Origin: Cryomorpha ignava
GTDB lineage: Bacteria > Bacteroidota > Bacteroidia > Flavobacteriales_D > Cryomorphaceae
Assembly: GCF_010686655.1 (NCBI RefSeq)
Contig: NZ_JAAGVY010000006.1
Coordinates: 1-64,000 of the forward strand
DNA length: 64,000 nucleotides
Direction of reading: 5' to 3'
Positions 11,218 to 19,261 of the stretch are shown here, in pieces (within the stretch, counting starts at the first letter, position 1; every line of letters begins with the position of its first letter). The notes beneath the pieces are model-generated. The model was given only the letters and a program-made list of their open reading frames with translations, was not told the origin of the DNA and searched no databases. The translations under genes were made by a program, and so were the position numbers.

Positions 11218-11598
11218 TTACTTAATTTCAACTTCAGCACCAGCTTCTTCAAGTTGTGTTTTAAGTGATTCTGCTTCTTCTTTAGAAACACCTTCCTTAA
11301 TAGGAGCAGGAGCACTATCAACAACAGCTTTGGCTTCTTTGAGGCCAAGACCGGTTAGTTCTTTTACAAGTTTAACAACGCCGAGTTTTGATCCTCCGGC
11401 TGCTTTCAGGATTACGTCGAATGAAGTTTGTACTTCAGCATCACCTTCTGCACCTGCACCTGCACCTGGGCCAGCCATAACTGCTGCCGCTGCTGCCGGT
11501 TCAATACCGTGCTCTTCTTTAAGGTATGCTGCCAATTCGTTAACTTCTTTTACGGTAAGGCCTACCAGTGTATCGCCTAAAGCTTTAACGTCTGCCAT
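11218..11598 (-). CDS. rplL: 50S ribosomal protein L7/L12
   Basis: The 126 residues have the two-domain L7/L12 layout: an N-terminal dimerisation helix region (residues 1-35), an Ala/Gly-rich hinge (about 36-52, [13 protein letters not shown]) and the factor-binding C-terminal domain with [22 protein letters not shown]. It would form the flexible stalk on L10 that recruits elongation factors. It lies 50 bases downstream of rplJ and ahead of the hairpin that separates it from rpoB. Confidence 0.97.
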   Translation of the reverse strand: MADVKALGDTLVGLTVKEVNELAAYLKEEHGIEPAAAAAVMAGPGAGAGAEGDAEVQTSFDVILKAAGGSKLGVVKLVKELTGLGLKEAKAVVDSAPAPIKEGVSKEEAESLKTQLEEAGAEVEIK

Positions 11599-11648
11599 TT
11601 TTATTTGATTTTAGTTCTTGATTCTTATTGTTTGTAAATAATAATTTT

Positions 11649-12167
11649 TTATCGTTCAGATAGTGTTTTTACGAGACCTGCAATGGTGTGACCACCAGAT
11701 TGAAGCGCACCAACAACATTTTTAATTGGAGATTGCAACAACATGATAATATCGCCAATAAGCTCTTCACGAGATTTAATCTCGGTAAGTGCCGTAAGCT
11801 GATCATCGCCTATATAACACATTTCTTCAACGAATGCCGCTTTTAAAATCGGTCTTTCATTTTTCTTTCTAAACTCTTTGATAAGTTTTGCCGGTACATT
11901 CCCTGTATCTGAAATCAGAAGGGAAGTAGGACCTGCAAGTACACCGTAAAGCTCACTGAAATCTTTTCCTTCTACACGTTCGAATGCTTTTTTAAGAAGT
12001 GTGTTTTTAACAACACTCATCTTAACATCCTTCTTGTAGCATGCTCTGCGCAATGCGGAAGTAGTTTCAGAATTAAGCTGTGATGTATCAGCGAGATAGA
12101 TTACAGCTGCAGATGATAAGGTTACGGTCAAATCATCGACAAACTGATTCTTTTGTTCTTTCGTCAT
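11649..12167 (-). CDS. rplJ: 50S ribosomal protein L10
   Basis: The 172-residue protein begins MTKEQKNQFVDDL and shows the L10 pattern through LRRACYKKDVKMSVVKNTLLKKA and YGVLAGPTSLLI. The C-terminal helix (residues about 140-172) is where L7/L12 dimers dock. It lies between rplA (19 bases upstream) and rplL. No obvious autoregulatory leader is visible in the short gap before it, so any L10 feedback control would have to use sequence inside rplA or a more distant leader. Confidence 0.97.
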   Translation of the reverse strand: MTKEQKNQFVDDLTVTLSSAAVIYLADTSQLNSETTSALRRACYKKDVKMSVVKNTLLKKAFERVEGKDFSELYGVLAGPTSLLISDTGNVPAKLIKEFRKKNERPILKAAFVEEMCYIGDDQLTALTEIKSREELIGDIIMLLQSPIKNVVGALQSGGHTIAGLVKTLSER

Positions 12168-12186
12168 TTCTTCGTTTTTTTAACCG

Positions 12187-12879
12187 TTATACCGATACAG
12201 ATTTAGCTTCAACTTTAACACTAGGTGTCATCGTTCCGCTGATGTAGATACTTTTAATATAAGCACCTTTAGCAGCTGCAGGCTTCAACTTAATCAGGCT
12301 TTGAATAACCTCAAAGGCATTCTCTCTGATTTTTTGAGCATCAAACGATGCTTTACCTACAGACGCATGTACGATACCATACTTATCTACTTTAAAATCA
12401 ATCTTACCGGCTTTTACATCTTGTACAGCCTTTGCAACGTCCATCGTTACAGTTCCGGTTTTTGGATTTGGCATTAATCCTCGGGGACCGAGAATTCTAC
12501 CAAGTGCACCAACCTTACCCATTACGTTTGGAGTTGTAATAATTACATCTACATCGGTCCAGCCATTCTTAATCTTTTCTACATACTCGTCAAGACCAAC
12601 AAAGTCGGCACCAGCTTCAACAGCTTCGGCTTCTTTATCAGGATTGCAGAGTACTAGAACGCGAACGTCTTTTCCGGTACCATGTGGCAAAGACACACTG
12701 CCTCTAACCATCTGGTTTGCTTTTCGTGGATCCACGCCAAGTCGAACCGCCAGATCTATTGATGAATCAAACTTAGTATTAGAAATTTCTTTCACAATAC
12801 CAGATGCTTCTTCAAGAGAATAGACCTGTGTAGGATCGTATTTACTTAGCGCTTCTTTTTGTTTTTTTGATACTCGCAT
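12187..12879 (-). CDS. rplA: 50S ribosomal protein L1
   Basis: The 230-residue protein has typical L1 motifs: [21 protein letters not shown] near the N-terminus, [18 protein letters not shown] near the middle, and a C-terminal [19 protein letters not shown]. It binds 23S rRNA at the L1 stalk. It starts 10 bases after rplK stops, as in most bacterial rplKA units. Confidence 0.97.
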   Translation of the reverse strand: MRVSKKQKEALSKYDPTQVYSLEEASGIVKEISNTKFDSSIDLAVRLGVDPRKANQMVRGSVSLPHGTGKDVRVLVLCNPDKEAEAVEAGADFVGLDEYVEKIKNGWTDVDVIITTPNVMGKVGALGRILGPRGLMPNPKTGTVTMDVAKAVQDVKAGKIDFKVDKYGIVHASVGKASFDAQKIRENAFEVIQSLIKLKPAAAKGAYIKSIYISGTMTPSVKVEAKSVSV

Positions 12880-12889
12880 AACAAAAGTT

Positions 12890-13333
12890 TTAACCGTTAG
12901 AAGGGAATTTTCCCTTTACATTTATTCCCATGCTGCGTGCTGTTCCGGCAACCATCTTCATAGCCGATTCTACATTAAAACAGTTTAAGTCAGCCATTTT
13001 GTCTTCTGCGATCGCTTTTACCTGATCCCAGCTTACTGAGGCTACTTTAATTCTGTTTGGTTCTGCAGAACCAGATTTTAATTTGGCTGCGTCAACAAGC
13101 TGCACTGCAGCAGGCGGAGTTTTGATGATAAAATCAAACGACTTATCACCATAAACGGTAATGACAACAGGTAAAACTTTCCCAGCTTGATCTTGTGTGC
13201 GGGCGTTAAACTGCTTACAAAATTCCATTATATTCACTCCTTTCGCACCGAGTGCCGGCCCTACGGGAGGAGATGGATTAGCAGCTGCGCCTTTAATCTG
13301 GAGCTTTATCAGCCCAGTAACTTCTCTAGCCAT
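12890..13333 (-). CDS. rplK: 50S ribosomal protein L11
   Basis: The 147-residue protein has the L11 N-terminal proline-rich turn ([18 protein letters not shown]), where thiostrepton binds, and the C-terminal rRNA-binding domain ([29 protein letters not shown]). It lies 91 bases downstream of nusG and 10 bases upstream of rplA. Confidence 0.97.
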   Translation of the reverse strand: MAREVTGLIKLQIKGAAANPSPPVGPALGAKGVNIMEFCKQFNARTQDQAGKVLPVVITVYGDKSFDFIIKTPPAAVQLVDAAKLKSGSAEPNRIKVASVSWDQVKAIAEDKMADLNCFNVESAMKMVAGTARSMGINVKGKFPSNG

Positions 13334-13424
13334 TTCAAGTTTTAATTTATTGTTTATGATAATCAGTAGTCCTGGAAGCGCTCCATTTTACATGGAAAGA
13401 ATACCGGTAAATCCTTAATTTAAT

Positions 13425-13985
13425 TTAACTCTCTTTTTCTACTTGCATATACCCAAGTTCAAGCGGCGTTTTCCTTCCGAAAATTTTAACCATAACCTTG
13501 AGTTTTTTCTTCTCTTCATTTATCTCTTCTATCACCCCATTAAAGTTATTGAAGGGTCCATCAATGACTTTAACGCTCTCGCCCACTACAAATGGGATGC
13601 TCATTTCTTCTTCACTATCGGCAAGTTCATCAACCTTACCGAGTATGCGTTTCACTTCTGCAGCGCGCAATGGTACAGGGTCTCCCCCTTTTTCGGCACC
13701 AAGAAAACCAATTACGTTATTCACGCCTTTGATTACATGCGGTACTTCACCCACCAAATCTGCTTCGATCATTACATAACCCGGAAAGAAATTTCTTTCT
13801 TTACTGATTTTCTTACCGTTTCTAATCTGGAAAACCTTTTCAGTAGGTATCAATACCTGATGAACAAAGTCTTCAAGATTATTTCGTTTCACTTCAAGTT
13901 CAATCTGGTCTTTCACCTTCTTTTCCTTCCCGCTAATCGCGCGAACGACATACCACTTTTTACTTGTAGTTTCAGTCATCGACAT
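13425..13985 (-). CDS. nusG: Transcription elongation/antitermination factor NusG
   Basis: The 186-residue protein combines the NGN domain (KKWYVVRAISGKEKKV to about residue 115) with a C-terminal KOW domain (VGESVKVIDGPFNNFNGVIEEI). NusG binds the polymerase clamp and links it to Rho or to ribosomal protein S10. MSM at the N-terminus allows a start at codon 1 or 3. It follows secE by four bases, the widespread secE-nusG pair. Confidence 0.97.
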   Translation of the reverse strand: MSMTETTSKKWYVVRAISGKEKKVKDQIELEVKRNNLEDFVHQVLIPTEKVFQIRNGKKISKERNFFPGYVMIEADLVGEVPHVIKGVNNVIGFLGAEKGGDPVPLRAAEVKRILGKVDELADSEEEMSIPFVVGESVKVIDGPFNNFNGVIEEINEEKKKLKVMVKIFGRKTPLELGYMQVEKES

Positions 13986-13989
13986 TTGC

Positions 13990-14226
13990 TTAAAGTCCGC
14001 TTATCATTTGGTAAATAAAACCGAGCATTCCCTTCCATTGAAATCCGGGGCCGCTTGCTTCTTGAATACCAAATATATAATCCATTAGAAAAATGATCAA
14101 CGCAATAATTACTGAAGCCACCAGCACAAGAATGCTGCTGCTCTGTAATTGTTTCCACGACGGCCAGGTAACTTTGTGTACCATCTCGTCATAAGATTCC
14201 TGAAAAGTAGTTTTTATGCTAGCCAC
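13990..14226 (-). CDS. secE: Preprotein translocase subunit SecE
   Basis: SecE is a small membrane partner of SecY. The conserved amphipathic stretch ESYDEMVHKVTWPSWKQLQ is followed by one membrane helix (SSILVLVASVIIALIIFLMDYIF). I place the start at the GTG at 14226 (first residues M/V-A-S-I-K), giving 78 residues. The frame is open further upstream to a GTG at 14247, but that codon lies inside tRNA-Trp. The tail after the helix (GIQEASGPGFQWKGMLGFIYQM) is longer than in many short bacterial SecE proteins. Confidence 0.9.
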   Translation of the reverse strand: MASIKTTFQESYDEMVHKVTWPSWKQLQSSSILVLVASVIIALIIFLMDYIFGIQEASGPGFQWKGMLGFIYQMISGL

Positions 14227-14244
14227 TTTATTCTTTTTTAGTTG

Positions 14245-14317
14245 CACGGGTGGTAAGATTCGAACTCACGACACCTGGTTTTGGAGACCAGTGCTCTACC
14301 AACTGAGCTACACCCGT
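14245..14317 (-). tRNA. tRNA-Trp (CCA)
   Basis: A 73-base cloverleaf: acceptor ACGGGTG/CACCCGT, D-arm GCTCAGTTGGTAGAGC, anticodon stem TGGT/ACCA with loop CTCCAAA (anticodon CCA) and T-arm GTGAGTTCGAATCTTAC. The discriminator is G and the 3' CCA is not encoded. It lies between tuf and secE, its usual place in this operon. Confidence 0.97.
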
Positions 14318-14323
14318 ATATTG

Positions 14324-14366
14324 ACAAGTAAAGGTGAACACCTTTTTGATGCTCACCTCGACTTGT
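14324..14366 (-). other. Hairpin between tuf and tRNA-Trp, possible processing structure
   Basis: ACAAGT at 14361-14366 pairs with ACTTGT at 14324-14329 (minus-strand reading), and AGGTGA pairs with TCACCT inside it, forming a long interrupted stem immediately after the tuf stop codon. There is no T-run, so it is unlikely to terminate. A role in releasing the tRNA or protecting the tuf 3' end is inference. Confidence 0.45.
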
Positions 14367-14380
14367 AATTATTGTTTAAA

Positions 14381-15568
14381 TTACGATATAATTTCAGTTA
14401 CCTGACCTGCACCAACGGTACGTCCACCTTCGCGAATAGCGAAACGAAGACCTTTATCCATTGCTACCGGTACGATAAGCTCTACCGTAATTGTAACGTT
14501 ATCGCCTGGCATTACCATCTCACGACCTTCACCTAAAAGAATCTCTCCGGTAACATCAGTTGTACGGAAGTAAAACTGTGGTCGGTATCTGTTGTGAAAT
14601 GGAGTGTGACGTCCACCTTCTTCTTTTTTCAAAACATAGATTTCAGCTTTGAACTTGGTGTGTGGAGTGATAGATCCTGGTTTTGCGATAACCATACCAC
14701 GACGGATAACTGATTTATCGATACCACGAAGTAGCAAACCTACGTTATCTCCCGCTTCACCTCTATTAAGGATTTTACGGAACATCTCAACTCCAGTAAC
14801 AACAGATTTTAATTTCTCAACCTGCATTCCAAGAATTTCAACCTCTTCACCAGAGTTTATGATACCTGTTTCGATACGCCCTGTTGCAACAGTTCCACGA
14901 CCAGTTATAGAGAATACATCCTCTACTGGCATCAAGAATGGCTTCTCGATATCACGTGGTGGCATTTCAATCCAAGAATCTACTGCATCCATCAAGTCTT
15001 TAACCGTTTGAACCCATTTTTCTTCACCATTAAGTGCACCAAGAGCTGAACCCTGAATTACCGGAGAGTTATCTCCATCGTACTCATAGAAAGAAAGAAG
15101 CTCACGAATTTCCATTTCAACAAGCTCAAGAAGCTCTTCATCGTCAACCATGTCAACTTTGTTCATGAAAACTACGATACGTGGAATACCTACCTGGCGA
15201 CCAAGAAGGATGTGCTCACGTGTTTGCGGCATAGGACCATCGGTAGCTGCTACTACAAGAATAGCACCATCCATCTGCGCAGCACCTGTAACCATGTTTT
15301 TTACATAGTCGGCGTGACCTGGACAGTCAACGTGTGCGTAGTGGCGATTTACCGTTGTATATTCAACGTGAGAAGTATTAATTGTTATACCACGCTCTTT
15401 TTCTTCAGGAGCGTTATCAATTGAGTCAAAGCTTTTCATTTCTGAAAGCCCCATACCCGCTAGTACTGTAGTAATCGCTGCAGTTAACGTGGTTTTACCA
15501 TGGTCAACGTGACCGATAGTACCGATGTTAAGGTGTGGTTTGGAGCGATCGAATTGTTCTTTAGCCAT
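14381..15568 (-). CDS. tuf: Translation elongation factor Tu
   Basis: The 395-residue GTPase delivers aminoacyl-tRNA to the ribosome. The G-motifs are GHVDHGKT (from residue 18), [11 protein letters not shown], and NKVDMVDD. The switch-I end reads [12 protein letters not shown]. Domain 2 ([13 protein letters not shown]) and domain 3 ([14 protein letters not shown]-terminal GAGQVTEII) are complete. It sits between tRNA-Thr(GGT) upstream and tRNA-Trp downstream. No second copy is in the window. Confidence 0.98.
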   Translation of the reverse strand: MAKEQFDRSKPHLNIGTIGHVDHGKTTLTAAITTVLAGMGLSEMKSFDSIDNAPEEKERGITINTSHVEYTTVNRHYAHVDCPGHADYVKNMVTGAAQMDGAILVVAATDGPMPQTREHILLGRQVGIPRIVVFMNKVDMVDDEELLELVEMEIRELLSFYEYDGDNSPVIQGSALGALNGEEKWVQTVKDLMDAVDSWIEMPPRDIEKPFLMPVEDVFSITGRGTVATGRIETGIINSGEEVEILGMQVEKLKSVVTGVEMFRKILNRGEAGDNVGLLLRGIDKSVIRRGMVIAKPGSITPHTKFKAEIYVLKKEEGGRHTPFHNRYRPQFYFRTTDVTGEILLGEGREMVMPGDNVTITVELIVPVAMDKGLRFAIREGGRTVGAGQVTEIIS

Positions 15569-15629
15569 TGCTAAGTAATTTTAGTGATTATTTATTGTTA
15601 TTTCAAGTGCATTAAAAATCTCAAAAGTG

Positions 15630-15701
<72 letters not shown>

Positions 15702-15717
15702 TTTTATAAAAAAAATG

Positions 15718-15790
15718 AGCGGGAGACGAGGTTCGAACTCGCGACATTTAGCTTGGAAGGCTAATGCTCTACCAGCTGAGCTACTCCCGC
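15718..15790 (-). tRNA. tRNA-Gly (TCC)
   Basis: A 73-base cloverleaf: acceptor GCGGGAG/CTCCCGC, anticodon stem TTAGC/GCTAA with loop CTTCCAA (anticodon TCC), and T-arm GCGAGTTCGAACCTCGT. It is the third tRNA of the cluster; CCA is not encoded. Confidence 0.96.
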
Positions 15791-15821
15791 TTAATTTTTT
15801 CCGATTGTATTGCAATTCAAG

Positions 15822-15903
15822 TGGGGAGAGCAGGATTCGAACCTGCGAAGGTGAAACCAGCAGATTTACAGTCTGCCCTCGTTGGCCGCTTGAGTATCTC
15901 CCC
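15822..15903 (-). tRNA. tRNA-Tyr (GTA)
   Basis: An 82-base tRNA with a long variable arm: acceptor GGGGAGA/TCTCCCC, anticodon stem GCAGA/TCTGC with loop CTGTAAA (anticodon GTA), a class-II variable arm, and T-loop GGTTCGAATCC. The discriminator is A and CCA is not encoded. Confidence 0.96.
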
Positions 15904-15920
15904 CAAAATGAATTCCAGAG

Positions 15921-15994
15921 AGCCGATGGAGGGACTCGAACCCCCGACCTGCTGATTACAAATCAGCTGCTCTAGCCAGCTGAGCTACATCGGC
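15921..15994 (-). tRNA. tRNA-Thr (TGT)
   Basis: A 74-base cloverleaf: acceptor GCCGATG/CATCGGC, anticodon stem GCTGA/TCAGC with loop TTTGTAA (anticodon TGT), and T-arm GGGGGTTCGAGTCCCTC. It is the first gene of the tRNA-tuf-rpo transcription unit, about 70 bases from the promoter at 16068-16097. Confidence 0.96.
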
Positions 15995-16067
15995 ACAATA
16001 TGAATAAAAAATAGTATGTTTAGAACGTGTTGAGCTATACGGCTCATTCTTCCCTTAAAAAGGTTTG

Positions 16068-16097
16068 CAAATGTACGAAACTTTTCTTCTGCTCAAA
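16068..16097 (-). promoter_or_regulatory. Bacteroidota-type promoter of the tRNA-tuf-secE-rpl-rpo operon
   Basis: On the minus strand TTTG (16097-16094) is followed after 18 bases by TACATTTG (16075-16068). This fits the Bacteroidota sigma consensus of TTTG at -33 and TAnnTTTG at -7. Transcription would start near 16061, giving a leader of roughly 65 bases before tRNA-Thr(TGT). Confidence 0.75.
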
Positions 16098-16405
16098 ACA
16101 CTTTTGAAAAAATTTATTTCAATCCTTAAAAATCTCGTGAAAATAAGGTGTTCTGAGCGCGCGAAGGTGTAAAATATATTTGGTTTGTGCTAGATGGCAT
16201 GATAGAATTTAGCCTTTTTTAGACATGGCGCCGTATCAGTAGAGGGTGTTTTGTTTGGGTTCAAATTTCAATTTCTGTTTTAAACTAGAATGATGATTTA
16301 AGCTGGTGCAAAATTTTGAACTCTCATAGAACTCTACATATATTGAAGGAGAGTCATTTGTAGTAGAACTAGCTCGAGAATAAACGCAATTCATTAATCT
16401 TTGAC
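16098..16405. other. Intergenic, start of accessory island, no gene seen
   Basis: About 300 AT-rich bases between the divergent tRNA operon promoter and the Fic gene promoter. No open frame with recognisable coding character, tRNA or hairpin was found. Confidence 0.6.
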
Positions 16406-16433
16406 TATCTTTGATAGTATCATATGATACTAT
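16406..16433 (+). promoter_or_regulatory. Fic gene -7 element followed by a perfect 20-bp palindrome (candidate operator)
   Basis: TATCTTTG at 16406-16413 matches TAnnTTTG. It is directly followed by the perfect palindrome ATAGTATCAT/ATGATACTAT at 16414-16433, which ends one base before the ATG at 16435. The palindrome would cover the transcription start and the whole short leader. A bound protein there would block initiation. The -33 region is not clear. The C-terminal winged helix of the adjacent Fic protein is the obvious candidate ligand (inference). Confidence 0.65.
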
Positions 16434-16434
16434 T

Positions 16435-17394
16435 ATGGAAAAGCCGCCTTATAAGATTACTTCTGAAATTTTAAATCTAGTTGCCTCAATAGCAATGAAG
16501 CTGGGCGAAGTAAATGCATTGCATATTCACAAACCAAGAACAGAAATCCGAAAAAAGAATCGTATAAGAACGATTCAATCTTCTCTTGAAATTGAAGGAA
16601 ATTCGTTAAGCGAGGCTCAGATTACTGCTTTGATGGACAATAAGAGAGTGATGGCACCTGAAAAAGATTTGCTTGAAGTAAAAAACGCCATCGAAGTTTA
16701 CAATAAAATTGGAGATTTTGATCCCTATAGCCTGAATGATTTAAAAGAAGCCCATCGCATTCTGATGGAACATTTAGTAACAGATGCCGGAAAATTGAGA
16801 ACACGAAATGTGGGTATTGTCCAAGGTTCAGAGTTAAAGCATCTCGCACCAAGTGGCAGCATAGTAATTGGTTTGATGAAAAATCTGATGAGCTACATTC
16901 GGAGGGATTCTGATTTGATTTTGATTAAAAGTTGTGTGTTTCACTATGAATTCGAATACATTCATCCGTTTACTGATGGAAATGGAAGAATGGGCAGGTT
17001 ATGGCAAACGTGTTTGCTGATGCAAAAATTTCCGATATTTGAATTCCTGCCCGTCGAACTATTGATTAAGAAAAATCAAGAAGCATATTACAATGCTTTG
17101 GGTAAGTCGGACAAAATGGGAGAGTCTACTCCGTTCATTACATTCATGCTTACAATCATTCTTCAATCTCTGGAAAACCAACTCAGCTCAAACAATATTA
17201 CGCATAGCCCAACTGATAGAATACGGCTTTACAAAATAAAAATTGGTTCTGACGCTTTTACCAGAAAAGATTACCTGAATAATTTTAAAACAATAAGCCC
17301 GGCAACCGCAAGTAGGGATTTGAGCCTGGCAGTTGAAAATAATATTTTGAAAAAAAAGGGTGAAAAGCGTTTAACAGTTTATCGTTTTACCTGA
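16435..17394 (+). CDS. Fic family AMP-transferase-like protein with C-terminal winged helix
   Basis: Fic enzymes transfer AMP (or another phosphate-linked group) from a nucleotide to a target hydroxyl. The core motif HPFTDGNGRMGR occupies residues 177-188 and is complete, including the catalytic His and the anion-binding GNGR. An N-terminal inhibitory helix motif S50-L-E-I-E54-G55 fits (S/T)xxxE(G/N), the self-inhibiting class with the helix before the Fic core. Residues 255-319 resemble a winged helix-turn-helix (RKDYLNN, SPATASRDLSLAVENNILKKKGEKRLTVY). I chose the ATG at 16435 (319 residues), because the in-frame TTG at 16411 lies before the palindrome. It is the only plus-strand gene in its neighbourhood and has no obvious partner antitoxin, consistent with regulation in cis. 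The target is unknown. Confidence 0.9.
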   Translation: MEKPPYKITSEILNLVASIAMKLGEVNALHIHKPRTEIRKKNRIRTIQSSLEIEGNSLSEAQITALMDNKRVMAPEKDLLEVKNAIEVYNKIGDFDPYSLNDLKEAHRILMEHLVTDAGKLRTRNVGIVQGSELKHLAPSGSIVIGLMKNLMSYIRRDSDLILIKSCVFHYEFEYIHPFTDGNGRMGRLWQTCLLMQKFPIFEFLPVELLIKKNQEAYYNALGKSDKMGESTPFITFMLTIILQSLENQLSSNNITHSPTDRIRLYKIKIGSDAFTRKDYLNNFKTISPATASRDLSLAVENNILKKKGEKRLTVYRFT

Positions 17395-17557
17395 TCTGGC
17401 TGTTATCAGCTCTCCGCAGGTGTTACCGCTCCGCAAGAACACATGACAATAGAGCAACACTTTGATCAGTGAATACAGTGCGTAGGATTAAATGCGGCCG
17501 ACTGTAGTGAAAGTAAATGTCGTAAAGCCCGGATCTGTCTTTAGAGATTGGTTTTAT

Positions 17558-17818
17558 TCAATGAATATAAGCCAGATAAATAACTTCATTTAATACTTCA
17601 TAAAATATGGTTGTCTGTTTGCTTAAAACAGCCTTTCGCATACCTAGCTTATAATTTGAAGATGGTATTAAAAATGGATTTTGAACTATTAATTCCAACT
17701 GATGTGTCAAATTTGATTTAATGGTTTCTACCTCTTTTTCAGACCACTTTCTCCCAATATCTTCTATGATGTTTTCAAGGTTTCTAATTGATTCGTTAGA
17801 CCATCTCAGTTTATAGTC
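17558..17818 (-). pseudogene. RelE/ParE-type toxin remnant without a start codon
   Basis: The frame overlapping the end of the antitoxin remnant reads DYKLRWSNESIRNLENIIEDI, then GRKWSEKEVETI, then NPFLIPSSNYKLGMRKAVLSKQTTIFYEV, then IYLAYIH and a TGA at 17558. This is the usual layout of a ParE/RelE toxin of about 85-95 residues. No ATG, GTG or TTG precedes the conserved part in frame, and a TGA closes the frame 15 bases upstream. The C-terminus may also be cut short. It is too poor to have been called as a normal gene and is probably inactive. Confidence 0.6.
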
Positions 17819-18038
17819 TATATTTCTTCTTCACATCCTCAAATGCCACAGTCTTTCCTTGTCTTATATCTTCCAGGCCTCTTTCAATTCCCGACTTTTG
17901 CGCTAGACTTAAATCATCTCACCAATCATTACCTGATTGTTTTGAATCCTTTACAACTTTCAAAAACTCAACTGTCTCTTCATCTTTCAAATTTGTAAGC
18001 CATTCTATTAATTCCAACTTTAACGCCTCGTGTCCCAT
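17811..18038 (-). pseudogene. Antitoxin-like gene interrupted by an in-frame TGA
   Basis: From the ATG at 18038 the protein runs MGHEALKLELIEWLTNLKDE to GNDW, then meets TGA at 17919-17921. It continues in the same frame for 35 codons (DDLSLAQKSGIERGLEDIRQ, GKTVAFEDVKKKYRL) to a TAA at 17811. Many related Bacteroidota addiction-module antitoxins have WW or WxD at this place, so a TGG to TGA change is the simplest lesion. The intact protein would be 75 residues and would overlap the toxin frame, the normal arrangement. A longer upstream start at 18122 enters the terminator repeat and is unlikely. Confidence 0.7.
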
Positions 18039-18110
18039 TTTTTCTTTCAAATTTACTGAGAATGTTGAAACTTGAAATGCACAACATTTTACAATTAATC
18101 TCCCACAACA

Positions 18111-18158
18111 AAAAAACGCCACTTTTCAGTGGCGCTAAATTTTTTTCTAAAATGTAAT
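18111..18158. repeat. 48-bp direct repeat, copy A, containing a terminator hairpin
   Basis: This segment matches 25424-25471 at 46 of 48 positions. It includes CGCCACT-TTTC-AGTGGCG, a 7-bp stem flanked by A and T runs and so potentially a terminator in either direction, and continues through TTTTTTTCTAAAATGTAAT beyond the hairpin. The identity outside the stem shows these are copies of one sequence rather than two similar terminators. The 7.3 kb between the copies is accessory DNA. Confidence 0.8.
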
Positions 18159-18301
18159 TTGATCGGTCATAGAGCAAAGTCGAGATGGTTTTTAGTTGAA
18201 GTAAAAGTAAGAAATTTACCTTAACATTCTAACTAAGAACAAATAAGGTGATAAAAAAACGGTGAGCTCCGAGGCTTCAGTATTCGTCCACCTTATAAAA
18301 C

Positions 18302-19261
18302 TTACCTCTCAATAATAAGCTTCTGGCTAAAAAGGGTTTTTTCTTTCTCTACCACTACCATATAAAACCCACTGTTCAATTCTCCCACGCAGAGGGATTG
18401 AATATTGAACACCTGAGTGTTTTGTAGCACAACTTTTCCAGTGATGTCGTAAATAGTCAGAGCTTTAATAGAACCATCCCAACGAATGGCATCATACGCG
18501 GGGTTGGGATAGATCAAGCTGCCTTTATCTTGCTGAATGTCTTCAGTGCCTAGAGTAAAGCATGGGCTACTCCCAATGCCATAGGCCAGTTCATCCGAGC
18601 CATAAGTAAGCTCTCCATTTACAAGGTAACATTGGAAATATGGAGACTGAAGAGGGAGAGCCGCACCAGCGGGATTTCCAATTAGGTCATGTGAGCCGCC
18701 AACGGGACCCACACCTTCGAGAATTGGCCCAAAAGCGTACTCCGAATCTTCCAATCCATCATTTATGGGAGAAGTATAAATCACGCGTCTATTGGTAAGC
18801 GGTGAGTTTGGTACCTCTTCCCAAAAAGCTACCGAATCAACAACCACTTTAAAGAGCGGAATTTCATCAGGTTTCATTCCGTCATCACTGTAGCCGTAAA
18901 AGACATCTTTCTGAATCGTCCAAATATCACCAACTTCAGCACCGATGTCATATAGAAAATGCCATTCATCGGCTTCAGTCGAGAAGCGCCATACGGTGTC
19001 ATTTTCGAAGGTCAAATATGCAGCACTCACGAGAGGTTCTTCAATGATTTCATCCAAATAAATCCGAGTGAGAACGCTGGCCTCCTTTTCATCAACAATT
19101 TCGCTTCCATTTACCTCATAATAGGTGTATCCGCACCCGTACTCCTGAAAACAGTAAACATTGTAATACCATTCCTGCCCCTCTTGAAACCATTCTACTT
19201 CATCCTGAGAGTAGCAGGTAAGGGCAATAGCAATAAACAAAAGAGTAAAATAGTTTTTCAT
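18302..19261 (-). CDS. Secreted protein of unknown function with T9SS type-A sorting domain
   Basis: The 319-residue protein has a signal peptide (MKNYFTLLFIAIALTCYSQ), a central part of about 225 residues that I do not recognise (GQEWYYNVYCFQEYGCGY, YGYSDDGMKPDEIPLFKVVVD), and a C-terminal T9SS domain from IYPNPAYDAI to SQKLIIER. It would be carried across the outer membrane and either released or attached to the surface. Its ATG overlaps the TGA of the upstream delta-60 protein (ATGA), so the two are translationally coupled. Single conserved Cys residues in the N-terminal half may form a disulphide (inference). Confidence 0.8.
   Translation of the reverse strand: MKNYFTLLFIAIALTCYSQDEVEWFQEGQEWYYNVYCFQEYGCGYTYYEVNGSEIVDEKEASVLTRIYLDEIIEEPLVSAAYLTFENDTVWRFSTEADEWHFLYDIGAEVGDIWTIQKDVFYGYSDDGMKPDEIPLFKVVVDSVAFWEEVPNSPLTNRRVIYTSPINDGLEDSEYAFGPILEGVGPVGGSHDLIGNPAGAALPLQSPYFQCYLVNGELTYGSDELAYGIGSSPCFTLGTEDIQQDKGSLIYPNPAYDAIRWDGSIKALTIYDITGKVVLQNTQVFNIQSLCVGELNSGFYMVVVEKEKTLFSQKLIIER

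Noticed and set aside
14227-14247. Longer SecE start at the GTG at 14247
   Set aside because: The codon lies inside the tRNA-Trp acceptor stem. The GTG at 14226 gives a conventional N-terminus.
17919-17921. TGA read as tryptophan or selenocysteine in the antitoxin
   Set aside because: TGA is used as a normal stop elsewhere in the window, no SECIS-like hairpin is evident, and the overlapping toxin frame is also broken.
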